55,479 nucleotides of DNA from Flavobacteriales bacterium (GTDB lineage Bacteria > Bacteroidota > Bacteroidia > NS11-12g > UBA955), in NCBI GenBank assembly GCA_947447955.1, contig CANFLS010000017.1:1-55479 (forward strand), read 5' to 3'. Made by a program: the position numbers and the translations under genes. Positions 15,901 through 24,946 of this stretch are shown here, piece by piece. The notes under the pieces are model-generated. The model worked only from the letters and a program-made list of their open reading frames with translations. It did no database searches and had not been told where the DNA came from. Positions within the stretch are counted from its first letter, which is position 1; every line of letters begins with the position of its first letter.

Positions 15901-17454
15901 AATGCCAAACCACAAATCAATTTATCCAATACTCCAGCTTGCGAAGGAACTTCATTTTATGTAATCAACAAAACATTGCCTTCTAACTCTAAAATGGATT
16001 ACGATTTTGGATCGGGCATAGTGAATATTCAAGATTCGCAATTTTTATATATGTATCCTTCAGTTGGAGTTAAAACTTTTAAATTTTATGCAAATAATAA
16101 GGGATGTAAAAATGAAGTGACTCAAACGATAAATGTGAATTATATGCCAATTTCTAGTTTTGTTGTGGATGGTGATTTTTGTGAAGGAAATTTGTTGAAT
16201 TTTACAAATTACAGCAGCATTACAAATGCTACTACTTTGTTATATAATTGGAAATTAGATTCTTTGGTTGGTTCTATTGCAACAAATGCAACCTATAAAT
16301 ATCCAAAAAATGGAATAAAAACCGTTTCATTAATTGCAAAATCAACTACGGGTTGTGCAGATACTTCAGTACAAATAATTGAAGTTCTCTCCAATCCTGT
16401 TGCAAACTTCATGTATTCAGATTTGTGTAATTTATCAGAAACTAAATTTACATCAACTTCTTCAAAAATCTCTGGCACAGGGGAAGTTTACAATTGGAAT
16501 TTGGACAAGGGAGTAAAAGCAACTGGGAAGGATGTTAATTATACTTGGAGCCAAATAGGATATAGAACTATTTCCTTGAAAGTAACATTGGCCAATGGAT
16601 GCAGAGACAGTATTTCTAAATTAATTGAGGTATTGCCTTTGCCAATCCCTAAAATGAAGTTTAAAGACAGTTTGTGCGCAACAGATAGTGTCAGATTTAC
16701 AAACCTCTCAACCAATTCAGCAAACAATCCGATGACATATCAATGGGTATTTCAGAATGTTGATTCAACGAGTATTGCAAATCCAGCGTATCTCTTTAAA
16801 CAATATGGAAATACGGTTAATTCGTACAAAGTGAAACTTAAGGTTTCGGTATTGTATGGTTGTAAGAATGAAACGGAACAAACAATTACAATAAAGGGAG
16901 CTCCAAGTACGAGTGACTTTATTGCTAAGCCGGATTACTTTGCATATTACAGAGGAATAGCGCTTAATCCAATTGATTACAACGGTGTTGAAGGTGGTGT
17001 GAACGGAGTTAAATACAAATGGTTTTTACAAGGAAAGGATACACAAAATACTTCTGGAGTAAACGCCAAAATAATTTATCAAGTTCCAATTGATGCCTCA
17101 TATTGGGCACACATGTGGGCAACTCAAACCGGCACTGGTTGTGTTTCTTATACAGCTAAAATAGCAATCATTAATCGTGTGTCTGTAAATAATATTGACA
17201 ATGACCAGTTCAAAATATATCCGAATCCAGCCCAAAACAATTTAACTTTAAAATTGCCAAATTTCAAAAAGGGAAACATTCAGATTCATTTCGTGAATTC
17301 ACTGGGTCAGATTTTGATGAACAAAGAAGTTGCCATTCAAGATGGGACTAATTTAATTGACTTAAGTATTTTAGATATACCTAATGGTATTTACGATGTT
17401 CAAATTATGAATGCTGAAAATAGCGGTTCTAAGAAAATAATGATTTTAAAGTAA
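12988..17454 (+). CDS. Large secreted beta-helix/PKD protein with T9SS type A sorting domain
   Basis: 1488 aa from ATG 12988, with signal peptide MRSLNKLTFIIIILFCHTVRAQ. Residues about 25-660 show repeated IVNNIF, IRNCRF, NNYIHDL and LMVNKNII-type rungs, typical of a right-handed parallel beta-helix, ending in the DFGALE motif often seen at the end of Bacteroidota beta-helices. Residues about 670-1390 hold a string of Ig-like/PKD modules with YxWxF/L and T-x-S-L-K-V repeats (VYNWNLDKGV, YRTISLKVT). The last 85 residues are a sorting domain (FKIYPNPAQNNLTL...NGIYDVQI...KIMILK). The protein should be secreted and attached at the cell surface, perhaps as a polysaccharide-binding or adhesive protein. 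No catalytic site recognised. It has its own promoter at 12938-12967. Confidence 0.85.
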   Translation: MRSLNKLTFIIIILFCHTVRAQMSGVYTIGGSTGSTNFSSWSNFATAFNSNGVSGKTDVYVMSDLSESNVVTLNVPTANPTTSTNTITIHGNGYSIIGNGTTNYYEIMTLNGVDWLNIKGLKFKNTRSFNSGICLRITNESTDLIIDSCVFEFSALTNSQLPTGAYIAATPTNTSLTTVSTTTPSALRMTIRNCRFQTTGTGTPGPKYGIITTQLAGSNANAKPTEVSIVNNIFTNFYSQAIYSLNAMDDNYSGNNISRNDATSATILDTMVYVISVNSSYIGKKQFEIKNNYIHDLPYPGYSTGSSNVTNTLYGIYVNGSNVYVSGKSTAYHRFIVSNNLMQRCNTKNYFAGINLLSTPYTRILKNKLFDNSVQNGNKLIYVTGAANSYVNENELRRNTLSTNTAGHCVGIYVLSVTDTLMVNKNIIDSNNSACKIHMLNVTLCPRVYMFGNIVTSNSMVNNGAEFISIINSRINYIRFCSNIVSNNQGGNNHFSLYFLDNVAGTFDHVYQQNTILYAAKNNVTKHWSWYLNTNHSATLNGNITVNTGISTNYLLETTAATAKVVMNGNLYYSTLTGYSWKLVANTYSTISTWQTAVSSIREITADPRFFSQLKNEYYPQIAQAQNSVATLSDFPEDAFGRKRANPNSDFGALESNSDVQLKSVTYKSPYSICYNTNLTFTAKVKSLHSDTIKNLKIAYSINNKKYISVDKSFIINPLDTTSCVFDTKGITWYNGKNNLKIYIQVPNDSLYNDTISLSITCNKSPGSILKKLSSNQLNSPYYYSVNIPDVTILNLPWGFSIPAPSGYYNSDYGIAGKWIASATAKTKGGKTISFATLTAPNGSINAEWKLNVSDTLYQDSTFILDLVISDLVNGCDTAYHKEVYIWPVPVQKVNIPHVICQQDIVVFNHVTTSKYGLNTYKWSFGTGPRDTSILNIPQKRYDTSGIIAVSRLLTNDNYKFKFMWYDTIVVNAKPQINLSNTPACEGTSFYVINKTLPSNSKMDYDFGSGIVNIQDSQFLYMYPSVGVKTFKFYANNKGCKNEVTQTINVNYMPISSFVVDGDFCEGNLLNFTNYSSITNATTLLYNWKLDSLVGSIATNATYKYPKNGIKTVSLIAKSTTGCADTSVQIIEVLSNPVANFMYSDLCNLSETKFTSTSSKISGTGEVYNWNLDKGVKATGKDVNYTWSQIGYRTISLKVTLANGCRDSISKLIEVLPLPIPKMKFKDSLCATDSVRFTNLSTNSANNPMTYQWVFQNVDSTSIANPAYLFKQYGNTVNSYKVKLKVSVLYGCKNETEQTITIKGAPSTSDFIAKPDYFAYYRGIALNPIDYNGVEGGVNGVKYKWFLQGKDTQNTSGVNAKIIYQVPIDASYWAHMWATQTGTGCVSYTAKIAIINRVSVNNIDNDQFKIYPNPAQNNLTLKLPNFKKGNIQIHFVNSLGQILMNKEVAIQDGTNLIDLSILDIPNGIYDVQIMNAENSGSKKIMILK

Positions 17455-17472
17455 TCATTACAATATCCTATA

Positions 17473-17504
17473 ATCAATACCATTTGACTATGAATGGTAT
17501 TGAT
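17473..17504. terminator. Hairpin between convergent genes
   Basis: ATCAATACCATT and AATGGTATTGAT form a perfect 12-bp stem around an 8-nt loop. Flanking TTACAAT/ATTGTAA extends it past a bulge. It lies between the ends of the beta-helix gene and the MgtC gene. It is AT-rich and lacks a T run, so a termination or 3'-protection role is likely but not certain. Confidence 0.5.
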
Positions 17505-17524
17505 TGTAATAATTATTAAGGTTT

Positions 17525-17971
17525 TTACTCCTTCCGTTCTCTCGGCATTTTCATTTCTATTTTGCCTAAAATGATTGACAATGCCAATAATCCCAATGTT
17601 AATACAATTGGCAAAATAACCAGTCCCAATCCGCAGAGAATTCCTATTCCTGACACCACCCAAATAAAGGCTGCGGTTGTTACTCCCAATATTTTGTCGT
17701 TGTGCTGAATAATTACCCCGCCACCCAAAAAGCCTATGCCGGTTACGATGGTTGAAATAATGCGACTTGGATCTGATGGGGTACTACTTTCAATTAAAAA
17801 TGCTCCCAATGTAAAAATACAAGAACCCACTGTAATCAATACAATGGTTCTTAATCCTGCAACTTTGTTTTTCTTTTCTCTGTCCCAACCAATAATTGCC
17901 CCGCACAATGTAGCAGAAAGTATTTTAGGCAATACCGCATATAAAAGTTCAATTTCTTTGATGTATGTCAT
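17525..17971 (-). CDS. MgtC/SapB family membrane protein
   Basis: 148 aa with four to five hydrophobic segments. The family signatures are clear: LSATLCGAIIGWDREKKNKVAGLRT (about 17-41, the conserved GxDRE...GLRT), and STIVTGIGFLGGGVI (about 73-87), followed by TTAAFIWVVSGIGI. MgtC-type proteins are inner-membrane proteins tied to Mg2+ limitation and virulence in some bacteria and to ATP synthase or transporter regulation (family knowledge). The short C terminus lacks the ACT-like domain of long MgtC proteins. It is a single-gene unit, convergent with the beta-helix gene. Confidence 0.9.
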   Translation of the reverse strand: MTYIKEIELLYAVLPKILSATLCGAIIGWDREKKNKVAGLRTIVLITVGSCIFTLGAFLIESSTPSDPSRIISTIVTGIGFLGGGVIIQHNDKILGVTTAAFIWVVSGIGILCGLGLVILPIVLTLGLLALSIILGKIEMKMPRERKE

Positions 17972-18102
17972 TCCATTGGCAATTTAGTAAAAAAGCATCA
18001 GGTTCATTCAACGTAAATGGTTCAACCTTGAAAAGATGTTTGAAAGTTGTGTTTCTGTGAAATTGAAAAGTTGCATCTTGCATGTAATTTCACCAACGAA
18101 TC

Positions 18103-20601
18103 ATGAAAATTAAATTTCTATTGCTATTTTTTGGTATTTCACTTCAATTGAAAGCCCAAACCGATCGCTTTATCCCTTATAAAATAAAAAATGATGTTTG
18201 GATTTATGTGAAACCGGCATCATCTAAAGCAGTCATTTCTGAGGAATTTCAACAAGCAAAACCGTTTAATTATTTGGGACATGCCCAAGTAAAAATTGAC
18301 GACAAATGGCGGTGGATTGACACCATGGGTAAGTATGTTTTTGCTGAGTATGATTCAGTGGCTTATCTGCAAAATAAAGACCTTTATTTAGTAAAAAAGA
18401 AAGGGAAGTTTGGATTGGTTTCAGGTATATCAAAAGTTGAAATTGTTCCCATTCAATTTGAAAACATTGAGCTTATGAAATTTGGTGATGAGAAGTCTAA
18501 ACTTAAAATGTCAATGACATCATCGTTTGATCAAATTGACTTACTTGGTTATACCACGCCAAAAGGCAAGAAAAAAGTTCAACTCATTCAAATCTGGTTA
18601 AATCAAAATACAAAACCAAGGGTTGCTATATCCGTTGATTTTTTTGAAACAATTGGCTACCACGATTATGATTTGCAAAATTTCAATACTCGGTTGTTTT
18701 CGGTAACAACTGGAGAATCATTCGGCATTCTCAATACCCAAGGCAAAACCATTGTCCCTCCAAAATACACCCAAATTCAAGTTGTTGATGCATTAATTAA
18801 TGCGAATAGTAATAAAAAGTACTTCGTTGTTGATTTTGATCAAAAACAGGGTTTGTATAACAACGACGGTCAATTGGTGCTAAAACCAATTTATAATGCT
18901 GTATCAAAATTGGAAAACTGCAAACTACCCATATTTAGAATTCAAGGAAATTCTGATTTAATGGGTTTGTATTTTGGAAATTCAGCACAAATTGTTGAAC
19001 CCAAATATATAACCTTGAACTTTCTTGAGTCTACACAAGTTGTAACTTGTAGGGATAAAAAATGGATTGAAATGTATCAATCAAATGGGAATAGGTTGTT
19101 GTCGAATTTGGAAATCTCGGAATTGAAAGAATTGGCACCTGGCTTCTATACCTACATGTCTGTCAAGAATTTATACGGTTTAACCACCAATAAAGAAATG
19201 CTACTTACTGCCGATTTCGATGAAATTAAGCAAATTGGTTCGCCAAATGTGGTTGCCATTAGAAAGAAAAATAAATGGGCATTGTATTCAATTGAAAAAC
19301 ATCAATTGGGAGATTTTTTGTTTGCAGCAATGGGTAGTTATAGCAAAGTGGGATTAATTAATGTTGCGAATGATAAAAAACTATGGGGATTTGTGAATGA
19401 ATCTGGCACATTTATTATCCCTCCAAAATATGCTGCGGCTTTGAGTTTTAATCAAAATTTCCCTGTTATCAGCAATATTGTGGATGATATCAAGGTTGCT
19501 CCCGTTTCTATGAACGGCAAATATGGATTTATTGATGTTAAAGGAAACCCATTTACTCAATTCGAATTTGACAGTATGCAGGGTTTTTCTGGACTAATGG
19601 CTGCTGTAAAATCTAAAAATGGATGGCAAGTATTGGGGAAGGGCAAGAAGGTTATGACTCGTTTCTACCAGCGTGTGAGAATTATTTCTGGGGTTGCGTT
19701 GATTAACCACAAGGATTCTTCAGGGGTTCTTGATTTTGAGGGACGATGGATTTTCCCAATGACAAAAAAAGCAATTTACAATATCGTTGACCACAGTTCC
19801 GACAACTTTCCTTTTCAGCGTATTCAAGATGAATTGTCGTTTACCCAGGTTGTCGTGATTAATTCATTTGGATATTTAATTGCTAAAATTGAAGATTTTA
19901 CCATTGAAAAAATCGACAATTCCTCATGGTTGTTATTGGGTAAAAAACAAAATGCAATGATAAATTCAAATGGTGAAGTTATAGACTTAAAAGTATTTGG
20001 AGAATTTGAATGGTTGAACGACGCACATAAAATTGGTGTGTTTAAACAGAAAAATGCAAACATTATCAAAACATTTTATTTTTCAACTGCAACAAAAAAA
20101 ATACTCGCTGATTTAAATGACGTACTACTTGAATTTGATGAAGAAACGTCAAAGTATAAAGTTTCGAAAAATAATCAAATAGGATTTATAGATGAGTCAT
20201 TTAGGTTATTATTGGCACCCCAATACAAAAATATTGTTCCGGTAAAAAACGCAATGAATTATCAATTTATTGTTCAAAATTACAATGGTAATTATGCAAT
20301 CATGAACGACAAAAACGGGTTTGTAATACCATTTGAAAATCAATTTATTTACGATAAAAAATATTCCAATGAAACAAAATCTGGAGCCATTGAAAAAACG
20401 GTTTTTTGTGTTAAAAAGGCTATCATGAATCAGTATTATGCCGAAACGCAAAAAGGATTCAGTTTGATATTTAAGGAAACAGAAAACACGAATAATGCTT
20501 TGAATGTAATTTCAGATAACTTGTTTGAAATCGTAGATTCTGAAAATAACACTTTATTTTTTGTAGATGTAAAGGGATTTGTATATGCCAGAAACAAATA
20601 A
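18103..20601 (+). CDS. WG-repeat exported protein
   Basis: 832 aa with signal peptide MKIKFLLLFFGISLQLKAQ. The remainder is built of about 50-60-residue units of the WG-repeat type: a kWgfid or Y-G-L element followed by hydrophobic strands and a downstream I/L-x-P-x-Y/F (VKKKGKFGLVSG, FGILNTQGKTIVPPKYT, QGLYNNDGQLVLKPIYN, KLWGFVNESGTFIIPPKYA, KYGFIDVKGNPFTQFEF). WG-repeat proteins are often periplasmic or surface-exposed with unclear function. No C-terminal sorting domain is present, so it is probably periplasmic. It is followed after about 57 bp by the DUF218 gene on the same strand. Confidence 0.83.
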   Translation: MKIKFLLLFFGISLQLKAQTDRFIPYKIKNDVWIYVKPASSKAVISEEFQQAKPFNYLGHAQVKIDDKWRWIDTMGKYVFAEYDSVAYLQNKDLYLVKKKGKFGLVSGISKVEIVPIQFENIELMKFGDEKSKLKMSMTSSFDQIDLLGYTTPKGKKKVQLIQIWLNQNTKPRVAISVDFFETIGYHDYDLQNFNTRLFSVTTGESFGILNTQGKTIVPPKYTQIQVVDALINANSNKKYFVVDFDQKQGLYNNDGQLVLKPIYNAVSKLENCKLPIFRIQGNSDLMGLYFGNSAQIVEPKYITLNFLESTQVVTCRDKKWIEMYQSNGNRLLSNLEISELKELAPGFYTYMSVKNLYGLTTNKEMLLTADFDEIKQIGSPNVVAIRKKNKWALYSIEKHQLGDFLFAAMGSYSKVGLINVANDKKLWGFVNESGTFIIPPKYAAALSFNQNFPVISNIVDDIKVAPVSMNGKYGFIDVKGNPFTQFEFDSMQGFSGLMAAVKSKNGWQVLGKGKKVMTRFYQRVRIISGVALINHKDSSGVLDFEGRWIFPMTKKAIYNIVDHSSDNFPFQRIQDELSFTQVVVINSFGYLIAKIEDFTIEKIDNSSWLLLGKKQNAMINSNGEVIDLKVFGEFEWLNDAHKIGVFKQKNANIIKTFYFSTATKKILADLNDVLLEFDEETSKYKVSKNNQIGFIDESFRLLLAPQYKNIVPVKNAMNYQFIVQNYNGNYAIMNDKNGFVIPFENQFIYDKKYSNETKSGAIEKTVFCVKKAIMNQYYAETQKGFSLIFKETENTNNALNVISDNLFEIVDSENNTLFFVDVKGFVYARNK

Positions 20602-20647
20602 ACCGGGTTTAATTTCTTTCAATCCATGCATTTTTAAATCAATATAT

Positions 20648-20655
20648 TACATTTG
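20648..20655 (+). promoter_or_regulatory. -7 box (TACATTTG) at the start of the DUF218 gene
   Basis: TACATTTG ends 3 nt before ATG 20659, so a transcript from it would be leaderless or start just inside the gene. No TTG -33 element is visible. The box may be fortuitous. Confidence 0.35.
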
Positions 20656-20658
20656 AAT

Positions 20659-21507
20659 ATGTTTTTTGTATTAAGTAAATTATTGGCATTTTTATTCAAT
20701 CCAATGTTTTGGATTTTCTATTTATTATTGGCGGTAATTCTCAAATTTACCCTTTCATTTGATCGTGTTCAACAGCGAAAAGGATTCCGAAAATTTCTAT
20801 TAAAATATATTCAAAACATCAACGTAAAAAAATACTTGATTACAACATTTGTAATATTAATGGTTTGTGGCAATTCAGTACTAATGAACGAAATTAATGT
20901 GCTGTGGGAAGGAACAGATGCCAATAAATCAATATCAGACATCACACCAAAAGACAAGCCTTATCCACGAACAGCAATTGTATTGGGTGGTTATTTGGGC
21001 TATGATATGCCCAGACATAGATACCGGTTAATGTCGGCCGGCGACAGATTCATGGTTGGTTTCCAAGGAATTCAATTGGGTAAATTCGATAGGGTAATCT
21101 TAACTGGTGGCTCTTCGTCAATTATCAATCACGTTTATTACGAAGCCTTCGAAGCCCGCAAATACATGATTTCATTGGGTGTAGACTCAAATAAAATAAT
21201 TGTTGATGGAAAGTCTCGCAATACCTATGAAAATGCCATTATTACCAAGCATTTGTTAGATAGTTTGAACATTCATGAACCTGTTTGCTTAATTACAAGT
21301 GCCGGACATATGTATCGTTCTGCTGCTTGTTACAAGAAAGCTGGAGTGAATTTTGTGCCATACAAAGCACATTATACGTCGAGTATGCAACGGAATTATT
21401 CATTTTCTAACTTTTTCATTCCCTCAGCTGGTGCATTTGAAAAGTTAGATGACTTTATTCATGAATGGATAGGAATACTTTCCTATAAAATCACGGGTAA
21501 AATTTAG
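20659..21507 (+). CDS. DUF218 (YdcF/SanA/ElyC-like) membrane protein
   Basis: 282 aa from ATG 20659; a TTG at 20653 would add two residues. Two hydrophobic segments (about 10-30 and 55-70) precede a periplasm-facing DUF218 domain with its hallmark elements: TAIVLGGYLGYD, FDRVILTGGSS, VDGKSRNTYENA, and VCLITSAGHMYRSAACYKKAG, ending with HEWIGILSYKITGK. DUF218 proteins such as ElyC and SanA act in envelope integrity and lipid-carrier metabolism (family knowledge; biochemical activity unsettled). It meets the minus-strand LysM gene at its stop codon without a gap. Confidence 0.88.
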   Translation: MFFVLSKLLAFLFNPMFWIFYLLLAVILKFTLSFDRVQQRKGFRKFLLKYIQNINVKKYLITTFVILMVCGNSVLMNEINVLWEGTDANKSISDITPKDKPYPRTAIVLGGYLGYDMPRHRYRLMSAGDRFMVGFQGIQLGKFDRVILTGGSSSIINHVYYEAFEARKYMISLGVDSNKIIVDGKSRNTYENAIITKHLLDSLNIHEPVCLITSAGHMYRSAACYKKAGVNFVPYKAHYTSSMQRNYSFSNFFIPSAGAFEKLDDFIHEWIGILSYKITGKI

Positions 21508-23295
21508 TTATTTCACCAATAAGGTTTGACCAACTGCAATATTATTTCCCTTCATTTTATTGAGGGACTTTAAATCGTCAACGGTCATGTGATACTTTTT
21601 CGAAATGCTAAAGAGTGTTTCGCTGCGTTTCACTTTGTGTTTTTTTGTTGCAAAAGAAGGTTTCTCTTCCATCGCTTTTTTAGGAATTTCCTCGGTTATG
21701 GTTTCCTTTTTAGGGGGATCAATAATTACAACCTCGTCATCCTTCAAAATGGGATTGGGTTTAATTGTTTTTGTTGGTGTATTAATCTCAGTGCCTACTT
21801 TGGTGTAAATTTTGAGCTTCTGACCTTTTTTAACCGCGTATCTCTTTAGTTTGTTCCAATGCTTTATTTGGAGCGTAGAAACGCCGTATAGGCCCGCAAT
21901 TGAAGAAATGGTTTCCCCGCGATGAACTTTATGATATACCCAATCGTAAATTGGTACTTCTGTAACGGGAATTTGAATTTCATCTTTGTGGGTTGTATCA
22001 ATTCTATATAAATATCCACTGTCTTGAATTGGAATCCAAATGCTATTGTCTAAATCTGACTTTGAAAACAATCTATTCGACGTGTGTTTCAATGCCTGAA
22101 ACATAAGTGATCCTTTTAACTGATAACCTAACTCAGACAATTCTCTGCCATTGTTCAATGCCAAGCCGGTGTCTATCCAGTTTTTCATTGATTTGTTTCC
22201 TCCAGAAATCCGATACCAATCGTAAAAGCCTACTTTTTCTGTTTTGGCAATGTGGCTTAAAAGCAAGGAATATTGAGCCAAAATGTCCCAACTATACTTT
22301 CCTTTTAATTGATCTTGACAAGAAATTAAAATTATACCTGGTTTTGAGGCTGCAGATTTTAAAACAGTAATCAATGAAATGATATTTCTTTTGATATAAG
22401 CTTCGTCGTAATCGGTTGTGAAAAAATCATATGCACCCAAATCTAATAAAACCAAGTCTGGTTTATAGGTATTTAAATCATTTCTGAGCATTGATTCTCT
22501 CATTACATTCGAATATCCGGCGCCATTGTTGCCAATGGTATGCATTAAAATTCCTTTGTCTGTTTCGGTTTCTAAACTAAAACCATACAATTCAAAACTT
22601 ACTTGATTTGGCTCTCTTTTCTTGATTTCGAATAGGTAGGTAGACTCGCCTGATTTTAAATCAATTACAATTTCGTTGGTAAATGAATCCTTAGGAAAAG
22701 TATACACATCAATTTTTTGTGAATCGGATTTTGTAATTACTTTTAAGTCGAATGATTTGTGGGTTCTCTTACAATAAATGTGAAGTTTTTTATAATCAGA
22801 TCTGATGTTTTGCCTGTTTAAGATGATTTTGATTTGTGCATTTTCGTCAAAAGTTTTAGAAGTAACACCAGAAAGGCCTATGGGCAATTCAGGGAATTTT
22901 TCTGAGTTCTTGGCGTAAATCCATTTGCCATTGTGATAAGATTGGTAATTGTTTACTCCTGTAATTCTGGCTGTTGAATTGGCAAAGAAATACCCATATC
23001 CCCCATAACCAAAAGAGCTTTGCAAGAGTGATTTACATTTTGTTGAATAAGTACCTTGTTGAACTTGGTAATCACCCAAATGCAATATGGTGGCTTTTTT
23101 CTTACCTGAATTAATTAACTTACTAAAGGCAGGTTTTAATAAAACCTTATTGGGAACTTGAATAATGTTTGCTTGGGTATCAACAAATGGATACTGAGTT
23201 ACATTGATATGCGTCCAATTTTGGCCCAATAAGCTTCCACTAACGAAAAATAGCAATAATGCCATCATTCTGTTGTAAAATGGAAAATTCATCAT
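21508..23295 (-). CDS. LysM protein with degenerate SGNH/GDSL-like domain
   Basis: 595 aa with signal peptide ending LLGQ (about 25). Residues about 65-405 follow the SGNH-hydrolase layout of Bacteroidota envelope proteins, but the catalytic positions are altered. The GDSH motif reads GDYQ (74-77), so the Ser nucleophile is Tyr. The LGTND block reads LGAYD (286-290). The terminal DxxHLTxxGY block reads NNGRELSELGY (381-391), without His. Two LysM domains follow (about 455-497 and 552-595), separated by a Lys/Pro/Glu-rich linker. The protein probably binds peptidoglycan or glycan without ester hydrolysis. It lies 16 bp downstream of gatB and may be co-transcribed. Confidence 0.78.
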   Translation of the reverse strand: MMNFPFYNRMMALLLFFVSGSLLGQNWTHINVTQYPFVDTQANIIQVPNKVLLKPAFSKLINSGKKKATILHLGDYQVQQGTYSTKCKSLLQSSFGYGGYGYFFANSTARITGVNNYQSYHNGKWIYAKNSEKFPELPIGLSGVTSKTFDENAQIKIILNRQNIRSDYKKLHIYCKRTHKSFDLKVITKSDSQKIDVYTFPKDSFTNEIVIDLKSGESTYLFEIKKREPNQVSFELYGFSLETETDKGILMHTIGNNGAGYSNVMRESMLRNDLNTYKPDLVLLDLGAYDFFTTDYDEAYIKRNIISLITVLKSAASKPGIILISCQDQLKGKYSWDILAQYSLLLSHIAKTEKVGFYDWYRISGGNKSMKNWIDTGLALNNGRELSELGYQLKGSLMFQALKHTSNRLFSKSDLDNSIWIPIQDSGYLYRIDTTHKDEIQIPVTEVPIYDWVYHKVHRGETISSIAGLYGVSTLQIKHWNKLKRYAVKKGQKLKIYTKVGTEINTPTKTIKPNPILKDDEVVIIDPPKKETITEEIPKKAMEEKPSFATKKHKVKRSETLFSISKKYHMTVDDLKSLNKMKGNNIAVGQTLLVK

Positions 23296-23311
23296 GCCTC
23301 GGGTGTGAGAA

Positions 23312-24754
23312 TTAAGCGTCTAATTTCTCAGAAATAATTTGATTGGTAATTTTTGGATCAGCTTTTCCTTTTGATCTTTTCATTACTTCACCAACAAACA
23401 TCCCCAATAATCCTTTTTTGCCTGATTTATATTCTGCCACTTTTTCAGGAAACAAACCAAGCACTTCATCAATAATTCCTTCAATGAAAGAAGTATCAGA
23501 ATTTGTAGCCAAATTTAATTCTTCAACAATTTGTTTGGCAGTTTTTTCAGGAGATGCCAAAAGGGTAGGGAACAATTTCTGGCTGGCAATAGAGTGATTG
23601 ATAACACCAGAGTCGATCAATTGAATTACTTCGGCAATTTGATTCGGTTTAAGTTGAAAATCACTTAAATCCAAAGCATTTTCGTTTAAGTAACCTCTAA
23701 TTGCAACCGTGATCCAATTGCTTGCTGCTTTATAATTTGAAGTTTGTTTACATAAATCTTCAAAATAGAAAGCACTTAGTTTATCGTCAATCAATACAGC
23801 CGCATCATAATCTGACAAACCGTAATCGTTTGTAAATCTTTTAAATAAAGCCCTTGGTAATTCAGGCATTTCAGATTTAACTTTTGCAATATAATCCTCG
23901 GTAATGATTGTTGGCGGCAAATCTGGTTCTGGGAAATAACGATAGTCGTTTACCGCTTCTTTTTTACGCATTGAGAAGGTGGTACCAGCCAAACCATTGA
24001 AACCCCGGGTTTCGCCGTCAACTGTGCCTCCATTTTCAATTACTTCAATTTGACGTTGGATTTCAAAATCAATGGCACGTTTTACGTTCGAAATGGAGTT
24101 CATGTTTTTCACTTCCACTTTAGTTCCAAAAACAGTTGTACCTTTTGGCATAACAGAAATATTGGCGTCACAACGCAAACTACCTTCTTCCATGTTGCCA
24201 TCGCAAATTTCTAGGTAGCGCACCAATCGGCGAATTTCGGTAACGAAGGCATATGCTTCATCGCCAGTTTTGATATCTGGCTCTGTAACTACCTCAATTA
24301 GGGGAGTTCCAGCGCGGTTATAATCAACAAGCGTATCGTACATATCTTGGTCATGCATACTTTTCCCAGTATCTTCTTCCATGTGAATACGTGTTAATCT
24401 GATATTTTTTTCTATTCCGTCTTTTAGCTTAATGGTAACATATCCATTATTGCAAAGGGGAGTATCAAATTGGGTAATTTGGTAACCTTTTGGCAAATCG
24501 GCATAAAAATAATTCTTACGTGAATATTGATTCACCCTTCTTATATCACAATCTAATGCCAATCCCATTTTAATGGCCATTTCTACAGCAGATTGGTTAT
24601 GAACGGGCAAAGTACCGGGGTGACCTAAGCTAATTGGGCTTACCTGTGTATTTGGAAGTGCACCATACTCCGTGCTATCGCTTGAAAAAGCTTTGCTCTT
24701 TGTTTGTAATTGTATGTGGATTTCTAATCCTATAACCGCTTCAAATTCAGACAT
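23312..24754 (-). CDS. gatB: Asp-tRNA(Asn)/Glu-tRNA(Gln) amidotransferase subunit B
   Basis: 480 aa, the usual length for GatB. The start MSEFEAVIGLEIHIQL is the canonical N terminus. Further hallmarks are SPISLGHPGTLP, YFYADLPKGYQITQ, RIHMEEDTGKS, VDYNRAGTPLIEVVTEPD, LRCDANIS, DYRYFPEPDLPP and the C-terminal YqeY-like tail with GLLGMFVGEVMKRSKGKADP. GatB carries the kinase and tRNA-binding part of the GatCAB complex, which amidates misacylated Glu-tRNA(Gln) or Asp-tRNA(Asn). An upstream in-frame ATG (24841) would add a non-conserved 29 residues across the promoter, so I chose 24754. GatA and GatC are not in the window. Confidence 0.96.
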   Translation of the reverse strand: MSEFEAVIGLEIHIQLQTKSKAFSSDSTEYGALPNTQVSPISLGHPGTLPVHNQSAVEMAIKMGLALDCDIRRVNQYSRKNYFYADLPKGYQITQFDTPLCNNGYVTIKLKDGIEKNIRLTRIHMEEDTGKSMHDQDMYDTLVDYNRAGTPLIEVVTEPDIKTGDEAYAFVTEIRRLVRYLEICDGNMEEGSLRCDANISVMPKGTTVFGTKVEVKNMNSISNVKRAIDFEIQRQIEVIENGGTVDGETRGFNGLAGTTFSMRKKEAVNDYRYFPEPDLPPTIITEDYIAKVKSEMPELPRALFKRFTNDYGLSDYDAAVLIDDKLSAFYFEDLCKQTSNYKAASNWITVAIRGYLNENALDLSDFQLKPNQIAEVIQLIDSGVINHSIASQKLFPTLLASPEKTAKQIVEELNLATNSDTSFIEGIIDEVLGLFPEKVAEYKSGKKGLLGMFVGEVMKRSKGKADPKITNQIISEKLDA

Positions 24755-24797
24755 TTTATAATTTTTTAGGGATAAAAAATGGATTTTTTTACTTTCA

Positions 24798-24805
24798 CAA
24801 AGATA
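24798..24805 (-). promoter_or_regulatory. -7 box (TATCTTTG) of gatB
   Basis: On the minus strand TATCTTTG lies 43 nt upstream of the gatB ATG. It is the same box sequence as used by rnpB. Confidence 0.55.
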
Positions 24806-24934
24806 AGATAAAAGAATATGAAGATGTGAAAGTTTGCCCACAATGGATTAGAGATTTACACAATTGATAAATGGGTTTACTTTTTTTAACAGGGTTTCAA
24901 TTCAAATTTTTCATGTGGCATTTAAGTTTGTGCC

Positions 24935-24942
24935 TATCTTTG
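24935..24942 (+). promoter_or_regulatory. -7 box (TATCTTTG) of the RNase P RNA gene
   Basis: TATCTTTG ends 4 nt before the first base of helix P1 of rnpB, the expected distance to a transcription start. The -33 element is not obvious. Confidence 0.7.
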
Positions 24943-24946
24943 CGGT

